A stretch of 64,000 nucleotides of DNA from Fimbriimonas planktonicus (GCA_965234685.1 OZ248539.1:434001-498000), one strand, 5' to 3'; shown: positions 25,075 through 33,423, counted from the stretch's first letter. Numbers and translations: made by a program. Notes: generated by a model from the letters alone, not told the origin.

Positions 25075-25099
25075 TTTGGGGCCGGTTGCCCGGCCCAAA
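25075..25099 (-). promoter_or_regulatory. Intercistronic hairpin between atpE and atpF
   Basis: TTTGGG-g-CCGG pairs with CCGG-CCCAAA around TTGC, with one bulge. It lies directly downstream of atpE in transcription order, where a hairpin could stabilise the atpE message or attenuate downstream genes so that the c subunit is made in excess. Confidence 0.45.
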
Positions 25100-25126
25100 G
25101 TGATTGTTTTGCCTGATCGTGTTGGC

Positions 25127-25378
25127 TTATTCTGCCGCAGTCGTCGCAGCTGCACCCTCGACCTTAGTGGTCGTGATGCTCTCCTTGAAGGAGCTTGGCG
25201 CGATGAAGACGGTGAGCAAGAATACGAGTTCGACGAACGCAAGCGCGATCAACATCGCGGTCTGCAGTTTGCCAATCGCTTCTGGCTGTCGTGCCATGCC
25301 CTGCATTGCACTGTATCCAATCATTCCGAGGCCGATTGCGACGCCAAGCGCCGCGAGTCCGAGTCCTAGTCCTAGCAT
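25127..25378 (-). CDS. atpE: F1F0 ATP synthase c subunit
   Basis: An 83-residue two-helix hairpin that forms the rotor ring. Helix 1 has alternating glycines (GLGLGLAALGVAIGLG), the cytoplasmic loop is ARQPE, and helix 2 carries the ion-binding Glu50 in LAFVELVFLL. The residue after the glutamate is leucine, not serine or threonine, and no glutamine occupies the helix 1 ligand position of Na-dependent enzymes, so proton coupling is expected. A C-terminal tail of about 18 residues (KVEGAAATTAAE) is longer than usual. Confidence 0.95.
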   Translation of the reverse strand: MLGLGLGLAALGVAIGLGMIGYSAMQGMARQPEAIGKLQTAMLIALAFVELVFLLTVFIAPSSFKESITTTKVEGAAATTAAE

Positions 25379-25381
25379 TTT

Positions 25382-25396
25382 CCTTGTTTCTCCCTT
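25382..25396 (-). promoter_or_regulatory. Purine-rich ribosome-binding region of atpE
   Basis: On the minus strand AAAGGGAG and then AAGGAAA precede the ATG. This is the strongest Shine-Dalgarno region in the operon, consistent with the need for many c subunits per complex. Confidence 0.55.
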
Positions 25397-25426
25397 TGTT
25401 TCCTTTTTTGTAGATGGATAAAAATT

Positions 25427-26200
25427 TTAGTGAGCGGCAGCCGCTTCGACGTGATCGTCGTGGTGAGCAGTGACCAGCGAGATGTAGACGCAAGTGAGCA
25501 AGCAGAAGATGAGCGCTTGCACCACGCAGGTCAGAACCTTAATCGGCAGCAAGAAAGCGCCAACCGGAATGAAGACCGGATCGCCAATCTTGTTCATGGC
25601 GAGCACCGCCTGGTGACCACCTTCAATGTTTCCGAAGAGTCGCAAGCTGAGCGATACGTTCTTCATCACTTCCGAGATCAGTTCGATCACGAAGATCATG
25701 ATGCTGATCGGAATCAAGGCGACTGGAAGCTTTGGACCGGCGAAGTGGCTGAAGTGCCCGATAACCCCGTTGGCCCGAATTCCCTCGTACTGAACGTATC
25801 CGACGGCGATCAAGGCCATTCCAAGGTTGAAACTGAGGTCGGCCGTTGGTGCCGTTGGCATGAATAGCGCGATCACGTTGGAGACGAAGATCACGAGCCA
25901 GAAGACCATGATCATCGGAATGTATCGGCGGCCATGGCTGCCAATGATCCCAACGCACATGTTTTCCAGGAACAAATAAAGCTGCTCAAAAATCGAAGTG
26001 AATGGATTCTTGAAAACTCGCTGGTTGAGTCCAGACTTGGCCTTCGACATCATGAAGAACAAGATGACAACCGTGAGCAACACGTAGACCGCCAAGCCAA
26101 TAAAGCTAGGGCCGTGATGCCCTTCCGCTTTGTGCGCTTCGCCCGCGTGTTCTTCCACCCCTGCGATCAGATGAAACCCAGTTGTCAACAAGTTGCCCAT
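25427..26200 (-). CDS. atpB: F1F0 ATP synthase a subunit
   Basis: A 257-residue multi-span membrane protein forming the ion half-channels. The essential arginine is in LSLRLFGNIEGGH. Preceding helix ISIMIFVIELISEVMKN and the C-terminal VVQALIFCLLTCVYISL are typical. The N-terminus is histidine-rich (EEHAGEAHKAEGHHG) and the C-terminus ends HHDDHVEAAAAH. These flanking histidines are not part of the conserved core. Coupled to the upstream atpI-like gene by a 17-base gap. Confidence 0.96.
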   Translation of the reverse strand: MGNLLTTGFHLIAGVEEHAGEAHKAEGHHGPSFIGLAVYVLLTVVILFFMMSKAKSGLNQRVFKNPFTSIFEQLYLFLENMCVGIIGSHGRRYIPMIMVFWLVIFVSNVIALFMPTAPTADLSFNLGMALIAVGYVQYEGIRANGVIGHFSHFAGPKLPVALIPISIMIFVIELISEVMKNVSLSLRLFGNIEGGHQAVLAMNKIGDPVFIPVGAFLLPIKVLTCVVQALIFCLLTCVYISLVTAHHDDHVEAAAAH

Positions 26201-26217
26201 ACAGCATTAAGGGCACT

Positions 26218-26571
26218 TCACGATGAAGTGAGCACCCTTCCAACGAGGACGGAGTATACCAACAACATTCCAAGCAGGAAGCATGTAATCGCGGCAGATC
26301 CGTGCCTTTGTGCGAACGTTCCGGCGATGTAGAACAGGGGAATCTTGGCGAAGAACGCCGCGACGATGCCGGTGGTTTGCCAGACCGGCGATTCTTGGTC
26401 CGCCATCATTCGGCTGAAGTGGCGAACTGCGAGCCAAAGCGCGACCAAATTGAACGTCGATGCTCCCAATCCGTACGCCATCCCGATGAACCCGGAGGTT
26501 CCATACCGAAAGTGGGCGAAGGTGAGCCCGATGGCGATGACTCCGAGACAGACCAGCAAGAACTTCATCAC
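26218..26571 (-). CDS. atpI: AtpI-like small membrane protein (ATP synthase I chain)
   Basis: A 117-residue protein with four predicted membrane segments. LVCLGVIAIGLTFAHF, GMAYGLGASTFNLVALWLA and the final LLGMLLVYSVLVGRVL match the ATP synthase protein I family (assembly helper for the c ring in other bacteria). It lies between atpZ and atpB with gaps of 2 and 17 bases. Sequence conservation in this family is low, so position in the operon carries much of the weight. Confidence 0.8.
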   Translation of the reverse strand: MMKFLLVCLGVIAIGLTFAHFRYGTSGFIGMAYGLGASTFNLVALWLAVRHFSRMMADQESPVWQTTGIVAAFFAKIPLFYIAGTFAQRHGSAAITCFLLGMLLVYSVLVGRVLTSS

Positions 26572-26573
26572 CG

Positions 26574-27032
26574 TTACCGTGTATTCGTACGATTCATCAT
26601 CATCACGGCTGCCGCGACGCCGATAAACGCGCCGATCAAGGTTCCAAAGTTCCGGCCGGTCTGTACAACGCTGTTGCCATCGATGGCCCAGCCAATCAGG
26701 TACCCGGCGACCGGCATGCCAAGAATCGTGTACGCGATCGAGAGTCCAACGCCGAGGCCCTTCGCGCTCTCGCGGTCGCTCTTCTCTTTCGTCGCCTGGG
26801 TTTTAACCGCCGCCGCTCGTTTTTCCTGAATCACCTTGGCGCGATTCGAAATTTCTTCGTACCGCTGGCGAAATTCGGCATCGTCGAAGGGATCGACGCG
26901 AACCTCCGGAATGATGACTTCCGGCGCGTCGTCCAGCATTTCCGCCGCAATCTTTGCCCGTGCGTCTTTCAGGCGAAGCTCAATCTCGTCTTTCGTGGGC
27001 AGCTCTGGTCGCGGTTCCAGTTCGTCCGACAT
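26574..27032 (-). CDS. atpZ: AtpZ-like protein, first gene of the ATP synthase operon
   Basis: A protein of 152 residues from the ATG at 27032. The N-terminal 90 residues are charged and helical (EIELRLKDARAKIAAEMLDDA, QRYEEISNRAKVIQEKRAAA). The C-terminal part holds two membrane segments with GLGVGLSIAYTILGMPVAGYLIG, the AtpZ/AtpI pattern, which is linked to Mg import or ring assembly. AtpZ proteins are usually about 100 residues, so the cytoplasmic helical extension is long. TACGAT lies 6 bases before the ATG and probably drives the whole operon. Confidence 0.82.
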   Translation of the reverse strand: MSDELEPRPELPTKDEIELRLKDARAKIAAEMLDDAPEVIIPEVRVDPFDDAEFRQRYEEISNRAKVIQEKRAAAVKTQATKEKSDRESAKGLGVGLSIAYTILGMPVAGYLIGWAIDGNSVVQTGRNFGTLIGAFIGVAAAVMMMNRTNTR

Positions 27033-27038
27033 GGCTTC

Positions 27039-27044
27039 ATCGTA
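27039..27044 (-). promoter_or_regulatory. Probable -10 element of the ATP synthase operon
   Basis: On the minus strand TACGAT lies 6 bases before the atpZ ATG. If used, the operon messenger is leaderless. No -35 match is evident. Confidence 0.5.
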
Positions 27045-27087
27045 CCGCCCGCGTCCATTTCTGGTACAGCTACGTCTACATAAGATG

Positions 27088-29238
27088 ATGCCGAGCCGAT
27101 CACTCGACATGGATGTCCAATTCCTGAAGGGAATCGGGCCTCGCCTCGCCGCCGGGTTAAAAAAGGCCGGCCTCAACACCGTCGGAGATGTCCTCTGGCG
27201 GTTCCCGCGTCGTTACGAGGACCGCACGAACCTGCCATCCATTTCGCAGACCACGCCCGGGCAGGTTGCCACCATCCGTGGTGCCATCGCCCGCGTGGAA
27301 TCGCGAACGGTCAGAGGTGGGCGCACCATTCTCACCGCCACGGTAAAAGACCCCACTGGCCAAATCACCCTGGTGTGGTTCAACCAGCCTTGGATCAAGC
27401 GACAGCTCGAAAACGCCACCGGCGAGATCATCGCCTTCGGGAGCGTCAAAGACGCCGGCCGTCACTACGAGATGTCGAACCCAGAGTGGGAGATCGTAGA
27501 CGAAGAGGATGAGAGTGAAGACTTCGCCCGCATCTTCCCGGTCTATCCGCTAACCGACGGCCTTCAGCAGCGCACGGCACGCAAAGCCGCCGAAAGCTCG
27601 CTGATGTTTGCCGACGTTGCCGCGGAAACGCTACCCGCCAGCTTTCGACGGAAATTCCAAATGCCGGATCTTCGGATGGCACTGGAACAAATGCACCGGC
27701 CCGAATCGGAACCGATGCGCCGGCGCGCACGAGAACGCTTTGTCTTCGAGGAGTTCCTCGTGCTCCAACTCGGCCTCGCCATGCGCCGAGCAGAAACGGA
27801 ACTTGAAATCGGCATCGCTTTTCCGATCACGCAACTCATTCGGGGCGAGGAGGCATCGCCCGAATCGACCCACTTGTTCGGATCTCAAGAAGCCTCCGCT
27901 CGCCAAGGAGAACCGCTATGGGAGCAAATTCGGCGAATGATGCCATTTGAGTTGACCGGTGCCCAGAAGCGCGTGGTCGAAGAAATTTGGAGCGATATGG
28001 CCCGCCCGCATCCGATGAACCGCCTGGTTCAAGGCGATGTCGGATCCGGAAAGACCGCCGTCGCCGCCTGCGCAATTTTGGCCGCCATCCGAAGCGGATA
28101 CCAAGCCGCCCTCATGGCGCCGACAGAAATCCTAGCGGAGCAGCACGCGCGCAACCTTACCAACCTCTTCGCCCCGCTGAACATCCGGGTCGACCTGCTG
28201 GTCGGAAAGCACGCGGCAAAAGAAAAGAAGGAAGCGATGCGTCGACTAGCTTCGGGCGAAAGCCACCTCGCCGTCGGCACCCACGCCCTGATCCAGGAAG
28301 GCGTGCAGTTCCATCGGCTCGGTCTGGCCGTGGTAGACGAACAGCACCGATTTGGCGTGCTGCAACGGAAGGCCCTGCGCGACAAGAGCGACACAAACCC
28401 CGACGTGCTGGTCATGACCGCCACCCCGATCCCGCGCACCCTTACGATGACGGTGTACGGCGATCTTGACCTCAGCGTCATCGACGAACTTCCGCCTGGT
28501 CGAAAGCCGATCAAGACCCACTGGAAGCGCCCCTCCGAACGCGAGTCGGTATATGAAGGCGTTCGAAAGATGATTGAGCAAGGCCGCCAAGCCTTCTTCG
28601 TTTGCCCGCTGGTTGGCGAAAGTGAGAAGCTCAACGTCCAGGCAGCGGAGGACCTTTACTACCGGCTCAGCACCGAAGTCTATGCGGATCTTAAGGTTGG
28701 CCTGCTACACGGCCAAATGAAGCCGAAAGAGAAGGACGCCGTTATGGACCAGTTCCGAGCTGGAGACTTTGACATTTTGGTCAGCACGACCGTCATCGAA
28801 GTCGGTGTGGACGTTCCCAACGCCAGCGTGATGGTGATCGAAGACGCCAATCGCTTCGGCCTCGCTCAACTTCACCAGCTGCGCGGCCGCGTTGGACGAG
28901 GTGCAAACCAGAGCTTCTGCATCCTCATTGCCGACGCGACGAATGAGGACAGCCGCAAGCGCATGGAAGTCATGGTCGAAACCACCGATGGCTTCCGGAT
29001 CGCCGAAGAAGACCTTCGCCTACGCGGCCCGGGCGTCATTGCTGGAACTCAGCAGAGCGGCAACAGCGACTTCAAAATAGCTGACATTCTGCAAGATGGT
29101 CGTCAGCTCGAAATCGCCCGGCAAGCAGCGATGCAAGTGATCGAGCAGGATCCTAGGCTGGAGAATCCAGAGTGGGCGATCATCCGCGAGAAGGTCCTCG
29201 CTCGGCGGTCCGACATGGCGGTGATTGCGGTTTCGTAA
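27088..29238 (+). CDS. recG: ATP-dependent DNA helicase RecG
   Basis: About 716 residues, a branch-migration helicase that processes stalled forks and Holliday junctions. The N-terminal wedge domain begins DVQFLKGIGPRLAAGL. The motor has Walker A GDVGSGKTAVAACAI, the DEQH box VVDEQHRFGVLQ, motif III TATPIPRTLTMT, and in the second lobe DFDILVSTTVIEVGVDVPNA and QLHQLRGRVGRG. The start is uncertain: ATG at 27085, 27088 or 27109 are all possible, TACATA lying 5 bases before 27088. A frame reaching 26836 would overlap the divergent atpZ and is not real. Confidence 0.95.
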   Translation: MPSRSLDMDVQFLKGIGPRLAAGLKKAGLNTVGDVLWRFPRRYEDRTNLPSISQTTPGQVATIRGAIARVESRTVRGGRTILTATVKDPTGQITLVWFNQPWIKRQLENATGEIIAFGSVKDAGRHYEMSNPEWEIVDEEDESEDFARIFPVYPLTDGLQQRTARKAAESSLMFADVAAETLPASFRRKFQMPDLRMALEQMHRPESEPMRRRARERFVFEEFLVLQLGLAMRRAETELEIGIAFPITQLIRGEEASPESTHLFGSQEASARQGEPLWEQIRRMMPFELTGAQKRVVEEIWSDMARPHPMNRLVQGDVGSGKTAVAACAILAAIRSGYQAALMAPTEILAEQHARNLTNLFAPLNIRVDLLVGKHAAKEKKEAMRRLASGESHLAVGTHALIQEGVQFHRLGLAVVDEQHRFGVLQRKALRDKSDTNPDVLVMTATPIPRTLTMTVYGDLDLSVIDELPPGRKPIKTHWKRPSERESVYEGVRKMIEQGRQAFFVCPLVGESEKLNVQAAEDLYYRLSTEVYADLKVGLLHGQMKPKEKDAVMDQFRAGDFDILVSTTVIEVGVDVPNASVMVIEDANRFGLAQLHQLRGRVGRGANQSFCILIADATNEDSRKRMEVMVETTDGFRIAEEDLRLRGPGVIAGTQQSGNSDFKIADILQDGRQLEIARQAAMQVIEQDPRLENPEWAIIREKVLARRSDMAVIAVS

Positions 29239-29792
29239 TGGCACCGATCTACTTTCTGACCGGCGCACCGGGAGCAGGCAAGTCCACGCTCGCCGAAGCA
29301 CTTCTTCAGCATTTCGAGCGCGGAATCCATATCCCGGTCGATGATCTACGTGAGTGGGTGGTTTCAGGAATATCTCATCCGCTGCCCTGGACCGACGAAA
29401 CGTCACGACAGTTCATTCTCGCTGAGAACGCAGCTTGCGATCTAGCGATCCGCTATCAGGACGCCGGATTCGCCGTTGTGATTGATCATTGCCACAATCT
29501 CGGATCGTTCGAGCCGCTGGTCAACACTCGACTCGCGGGCAGACGGGTGCACTGCGTTCTGGTCGATTGCACGCTCGAAACAAATCTAAATCGCAACGAC
29601 ACGCGACAGCACAAACCGTTTGAGCCAGAGCTGCTTCACCCAACAATCCACGATCTGAACTTGAGACTGCGCAAAGAGGCAGAGACCTTCTCTGGTTGGC
29701 TTGTGTTTGACAACAACTCGCCAGATGTCGACGCGGCGGCCACTCGCCTTTTCGAACTCACCGAAGGGTTCAGAGGTACTTTGACTCAATGA
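29238..29792 (+). CDS. Small P-loop kinase (AAA_33 / zeta-toxin-like)
   Basis: A 184-residue nucleotide-binding protein with Walker A GAPGAGKSTLAEALL at residues 9-23 and a switch region with VVIDHCHNLGSF. Proteins of this type phosphorylate small molecules, nucleotides or RNA ends; the substrate is not evident. The ATG overlaps the recG stop by 1 base (TAATG), and its own end overlaps the rhodanese gene by 4 bases, indicating a tightly coupled three-gene unit. No antitoxin partner is adjacent, so a zeta-toxin role is not supported. Confidence 0.75.
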   Translation: MAPIYFLTGAPGAGKSTLAEALLQHFERGIHIPVDDLREWVVSGISHPLPWTDETSRQFILAENAACDLAIRYQDAGFAVVIDHCHNLGSFEPLVNTRLAGRRVHCVLVDCTLETNLNRNDTRQHKPFEPELLHPTIHDLNLRLRKEAETFSGWLVFDNNSPDVDAAATRLFELTEGFRGTLTQ

Positions 29793-30106
29793 AAGAAGTC
29801 ACCGGACCCGAACTCGCGGCAGAACTTGCCGCAGGCAAGTCGCCATTGCTCCTAGATGTGCGGGAACCGCACGAGCTTGAGATTTCTAGACTCCCGGGAG
29901 TCCTCGCTATCCCGATGGGCGAAGTTCCGGCCCGTTTGGCCGAAGTACCAAAGGATGCTGACATCGTCGTCATCTGCCGCAGCGGCGGCCGAAGCGGACA
30001 AATCACCCAGTTTCTGACCGGTCAAGGCTACGCACAGGTTCGAAACCTAATCGGCGGAATGAACGGCTGGGCCGACCAGGTCGACCCAACAACTACAAAG
30101 TACTGA
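29789..30106 (+). CDS. Single-domain rhodanese-like sulfurtransferase
   Basis: A 105-residue rhodanese with LLLDVREPHELEISRLPG, the catalytic Cys63 in VICRSGGRSG, and the C-terminal LIGGMNGWADQVD. The six-residue active loop CRSGGR fits thiosulfate or persulfide transfer. Cytoplasmic. Overlaps the kinase gene by ATGA, and ends 3 bases from the convergent glutathione peroxidase gene. Confidence 0.92.
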   Translation: MKEVTGPELAAELAAGKSPLLLDVREPHELEISRLPGVLAIPMGEVPARLAEVPKDADIVVICRSGGRSGQITQFLTGQGYAQVRNLIGGMNGWADQVDPTTTKY

Positions 30107-30109
30107 GCC

Positions 30110-30655
30110 TTAGCCCAGAGCTTTCGTGATCGCTGCCTTCAATGCTGGGCTCTCCGGCTTTTCCTGAGGGCCGAAGCGCTTGATGAGCTTTCCATCTTTG
30201 CCGACAAGGAACTTGGCAAAGTTCCACTCGATCTCGTCGTTAGGTCGATCGCTGCTGGAAACGAGCCAGTTATACAGCTCGGCTCGATCCGAGCCTTTGA
30301 CCGAGATCTTGCTGAACATCGGGAAGCTGACGCCGTAGTTTCGAGCGCAGAACTCAGAAATTTCTTCGTTCGAACCGGGCTCTTGTCCGCCGAAGTTGTT
30401 CGCCGGGAATCCTAGAACGACGAGGCCCTTGGCCTTGTTTTCCTTGTAGAGCTCTTCGAGCCCCTTGTACTGGGGTGTCAGGCCGCACTTGCTGGCGACG
30501 TTCACGATGAGCACTACCTTGCCCTTGTACTTGTCCAGCTTCAACGACTTGCCTTCAATCGTGGCCATTGTGAAGTCGTAGAGGGACTTAGGTGCGGGCT
30601 CGGGGGAAGTCATCATGGTCGTCGAAGTAAGGGCGAGAATTGCGGCGATGCTCAT
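30110..30655 (-). CDS. Exported glutathione peroxidase-like thiol peroxidase
   Basis: A 181-residue protein with a short signal-like N-terminus (MSIAAILALTSTTMMTS) and a GPx fold: VNVASKCGLTPQYKGLEELY with Cys57 in place of selenocysteine, GFPANNFGGQEPGSNEEI, and WNFAKFLVGKDG, which supply the catalytic Gln, Trp and Asn. The cysteine form usually works with thioredoxin. Probably periplasmic. TAGAGT lies exactly 6 bases before the ATG. Confidence 0.92.
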   Translation of the reverse strand: MSIAAILALTSTTMMTSPEPAPKSLYDFTMATIEGKSLKLDKYKGKVVLIVNVASKCGLTPQYKGLEELYKENKAKGLVVLGFPANNFGGQEPGSNEEISEFCARNYGVSFPMFSKISVKGSDRAELYNWLVSSSDRPNDEIEWNFAKFLVGKDGKLIKRFGPQEKPESPALKAAITKALG

Positions 30656-30661
30656 ACTGAA

Positions 30662-30667
30662 ACTCTA
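30662..30667 (-). promoter_or_regulatory. Probable -10 element of the glutathione peroxidase gene
   Basis: Minus-strand TAGAGT, 6 bases before the ATG. Confidence 0.5.
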
Positions 30668-30675
30668 CTACGTTC

Positions 30676-32082
30676 CTAACCCTGTTCTATAGCAACCTGA
30701 GCCAACCGATAAAAAATGTGCGCATAAATTCGGCTCATTTTGAAAAGGTGCTCCACTTTGAGGCGCTCGTCGGTTTCATGCGCTTTTCCATCTCCAACCC
30801 AACCGGTACCGATGCTCACCGTGTTCGGAACGGCGCGGGCATAGGTGCCACCGCCCATCGTTCCGGGTGCCAACCGCTCGCCGGTTTCAGCTTCATGGAC
30901 ATCCACAATCGTCTTCACAAGCGGGTGTTCGAGAGGGAAGTAAAGCGGCGGGCTGTCGCGGGAAACTTCGAGATGTGGCTTCGCGGAAAGCTCGCTCAGG
31001 AACTTCGTCGCCCGGGCCCGGAGACTTTCGCTTGAGTGCGTTACCGGATACCGAATGTTGATGAGAAGGTGAATGTTATCGCCGCGAGTATCGAGCACTC
31101 CCAGGTTAGAAGTCAGATCTCGGCTAGGCTCATCCGTTCCCGAGATACCGATGCCGACGCCGCCAGGATGAGTCATCTCCAGTAGCTCCTGGTAATAGAC
31201 CTCGTCCCGAACCGGCGAGATTTCGAACAGGAAGCGGAACAACCGCGTCGCTGCCGAATCGCCCATGAATGGGGTCGAGCCATGGGCAGCCTTTCCGGTT
31301 GTGAAGATGCCGAGTACATCGCCTTCCCAAGCGAACGTCACGTTTCGGTCCCAAGCATCGGCCAGCTTCGACTCGACTTCGGCCCGAACCTCGCTGGAAA
31401 CCCGAACCTTGGCAGAGCAAGAATCGATCACGATATTCGGTCGCTGCCCGCCCGAAACCTCGATGATTTCCAGCCCGCCCTTCTGGATCGGAACATCGAT
31501 TTCGAAGTTGATAATCCCCTTTTCAGCGTGATACAGCGGCCAGCCGCTATCTGGTGCAACTCCAAAAGTTGGAATCTCCTCGGTCTGCACGTACCGCTCA
31601 ACGCAACCAAAGCCGGACTCTTCGTTACAGCCAAACGCCTGTCGGAAGCGAACGCCCAAATCTGGAGCGACCGCTTGGATGGCCTTCATGGCATAGAACG
31701 ACGCCATCGTCGGACCCTTGTCATCCGTTGTTCCTCGAGCGTAGATGTAGCCGTCCTCAATCTCTGCGCCAAAAGGATCGTGCTTCCAGCCCGGACCGGT
31801 TGGCACGACATCCAGGTGTCCCAAGGAAAGGATCATCTTGTCCCCGGACCCAAACTCGGCGTACCCCAGGTGACCTTCAAGGTCCGTGACCCTCATTCCG
31901 GAAGCTTCTGAAAGCGACAAAGCCAGATCCAACGCGGCTCGGTTTTCCTTGCCGTAAGGCGCATTTGGCATCGCTTCAGATTCGAGTGATGGAATATGCA
32001 ACATAGCGACGGTGTCGCGGAGCAGATCATCTTCGTGGGCGCGGAGCCAGTTTTGAATCTCGATTAACTTGGGGTCAGACAT
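30676..32082 (-). CDS. M20-family metallopeptidase (dipeptidase type)
   Basis: A 468-residue dinuclear zinc peptidase. Metal ligands are recognisable in ILSLGHLDVVPTG (His, Asp), the bridging Asp in ARGTTDDKGP, CNEESGFGCVERY (catalytic and ligand Glu), and a late GGGTYARAVPNTVSIG. The lid domain lies about 200-340. The family removes amino acids from dipeptides or deacetylates acyl-amino acids. A longer frame to 32217 would overlap galK; TAACCT 7 bases before the ATG at 32082 supports this start. Cytoplasmic. Confidence 0.9.
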   Translation of the reverse strand: MSDPKLIEIQNWLRAHEDDLLRDTVAMLHIPSLESEAMPNAPYGKENRAALDLALSLSEASGMRVTDLEGHLGYAEFGSGDKMILSLGHLDVVPTGPGWKHDPFGAEIEDGYIYARGTTDDKGPTMASFYAMKAIQAVAPDLGVRFRQAFGCNEESGFGCVERYVQTEEIPTFGVAPDSGWPLYHAEKGIINFEIDVPIQKGGLEIIEVSGGQRPNIVIDSCSAKVRVSSEVRAEVESKLADAWDRNVTFAWEGDVLGIFTTGKAAHGSTPFMGDSAATRLFRFLFEISPVRDEVYYQELLEMTHPGGVGIGISGTDEPSRDLTSNLGVLDTRGDNIHLLINIRYPVTHSSESLRARATKFLSELSAKPHLEVSRDSPPLYFPLEHPLVKTIVDVHEAETGERLAPGTMGGGTYARAVPNTVSIGTGWVGDGKAHETDERLKVEHLFKMSRIYAHIFYRLAQVAIEQG

Positions 32083-32089
32083 GCCATGA

Positions 32090-32105
32090 AGGTTACCGGT
32101 ACGAT
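32090..32105. promoter_or_regulatory. Back-to-back promoters of the M20 peptidase and galactokinase genes
   Basis: Minus-strand TAACCT (32090-32095) is 7 bases before the peptidase ATG; plus-strand TACGAT (32100-32105) is 8 bases before the galK ATG. They meet at the palindrome TACCGGTA (32094-32101). Only 31 bases separate the two start codons, so both promoters must overlap. Confidence 0.5.
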
Positions 32106-32113
32106 TCTCATTC

Positions 32114-33274
32114 ATGGCGCTGCAGGCAGTCAGTAATCTTTTCCACGACCAGTTCGGAACCGATCCGTCCGTCGTGTCGGTCGCTCCCGGGCGAGTCAAT
32201 CTCATTGGCGAGCACACCGACTACAACGAGGGGTTCGTCTTTCCCGCCGCCATTGATCGTGAAACTTGGGTAGCGGCCAGCCTAACCGAGGGTGAAACCT
32301 CCGTCGTTTCGTTGCAAACCGGTCCCGGACATTCCTTCTTTGCGGATCGAGTGGAGCCGGGAAATGTTCATGGCTGGGCGCGCTACATCGCAGGAATGGC
32401 TTGGGCTTTTCGAGAGATCGGGATTCTCGTGCCAGACGCGCAGTTCGCGGTCTCCAGCAATATCCCCATGGGCAGCGGTGTGAGCTCCAGCGCAGCGCTT
32501 GAAATGGCCATTGGCACAGCTTGGTTGGCGTTGATCGGCCGAACCCTGACCCCGAGCGAACTCGCCATCCGCGGTCAGCGTTGCGAAAATGGCTTCGTCG
32601 GTGTCCAAAGCGGAATCATGGACCAGATGGCCAGCGCCAACGGCCGCGCCGGGCAAGCCATGTTCCTTGACACGCGTTCCCTCGAAATCACGTACGCGCC
32701 AATCCCATCGGAGTGGAAGATCGTTTTGCTGGAGACGGGGAAGGCCCGGGCACTCACGAAATCGGCATACAACGAGCGCCGCTCCGCCTGCGAAGCCGTC
32801 GCCGCGAAACTTGGTGCCGGCAGTCTACGGGATGTTTCGCTTGAAGACCTTGAAGCCAATCGCGATGCTGTTGGTGCGAACTACCCGCGTGCCAAGCATG
32901 TGGTCACCGAGAATATCCGGACGCTAGAGTTCGTCGATGCTTTACGAACGTCCGATACGGAACTCGTTGGGAGCCTGATGCGCGAAAGCCACGAGAGCCT
33001 TCGCGACGACTACGAAGTGAGCTGCCCAGAACTTGACGCGATGGTAGAAGCGGCCTGGATTACCGAAGGTGGCATCGGCGCGCGACTCACCGGCGCTGGC
33101 TTTGGTGGCGCTTGTGTTGCCTTGGTCCACCAAGACCATTCAGATCAGTTTTCGGAAACGGTGATCCGGCGATACCAAGAGGCTATTGGGGATACCAACG
33201 GATATAAGGGTAACGCGCTCGTTTGTGGTACGGTTGAAGGTGCCCGAATCACACTTTCGCGTGACGCTGAATAG
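32114..33274 (+). CDS. galK: Galactokinase
   Basis: A 386-residue GHMP kinase that phosphorylates galactose at C1 in the Leloir pathway. The family signature APGRVNLIGEHTDYNEGFVF is at the N-terminus. The phosphate-binding loop is SNIPMGSGVSSSAALEMAIG, and GARLTGAGFGGACVALV is the C-terminal motif. The acidic base lies in SGIMDQMASANG. No other gal gene is adjacent. The start is divergent from the peptidase with overlapping promoters. Confidence 0.95.
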   Translation: MALQAVSNLFHDQFGTDPSVVSVAPGRVNLIGEHTDYNEGFVFPAAIDRETWVAASLTEGETSVVSLQTGPGHSFFADRVEPGNVHGWARYIAGMAWAFREIGILVPDAQFAVSSNIPMGSGVSSSAALEMAIGTAWLALIGRTLTPSELAIRGQRCENGFVGVQSGIMDQMASANGRAGQAMFLDTRSLEITYAPIPSEWKIVLLETGKARALTKSAYNERRSACEAVAAKLGAGSLRDVSLEDLEANRDAVGANYPRAKHVVTENIRTLEFVDALRTSDTELVGSLMRESHESLRDDYEVSCPELDAMVEAAWITEGGIGARLTGAGFGGACVALVHQDHSDQFSETVIRRYQEAIGDTNGYKGNALVCGTVEGARITLSRDAE

Positions 33275-33293
33275 TGCTCCATAGTTCGCAAAT

Positions 33294-33323
33294 TTGAAGT
33301 TGTGTGCGAAATACCGGTAAATT
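33294..33323 (+). promoter_or_regulatory. Possible promoter of the LuxR-type gene
   Basis: TTGAAG (33294-33299), an 18-base spacer and TAAATT (33318-33323) make a plausible promoter about 100 bases before the ATG. The intervening 149-base gap after galK also holds AAGAAAGG as a ribosome-binding site near 33410. Unlike most genes here this one would have a long leader. Confidence 0.4.
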
Positions 33324-33423
33324 CGCTGTAAGATTCTGACGTTCAGTGATTTCGTATTTTGGAACTCACTTTAGGTGCGCTTGAGCACCGAGAGTTCACT
33401 TACTTAAAGAAAGGTTCTTACGC

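Noticed and set aside
25127..25378. Na-coupled ATP synthase
   Set aside because: The residue after the ion-binding glutamate is leucine and the helix 1 glutamine ligand is missing.
26836..27087. N-terminal extension of RecG
   Set aside because: The extension is antisense to the conserved AtpZ gene and is low-complexity Ser/Arg sequence.
29238..29792. Zeta-type toxin of a toxin-antitoxin system
   Set aside because: No epsilon-like antitoxin gene is adjacent; the neighbours are recG and a rhodanese.
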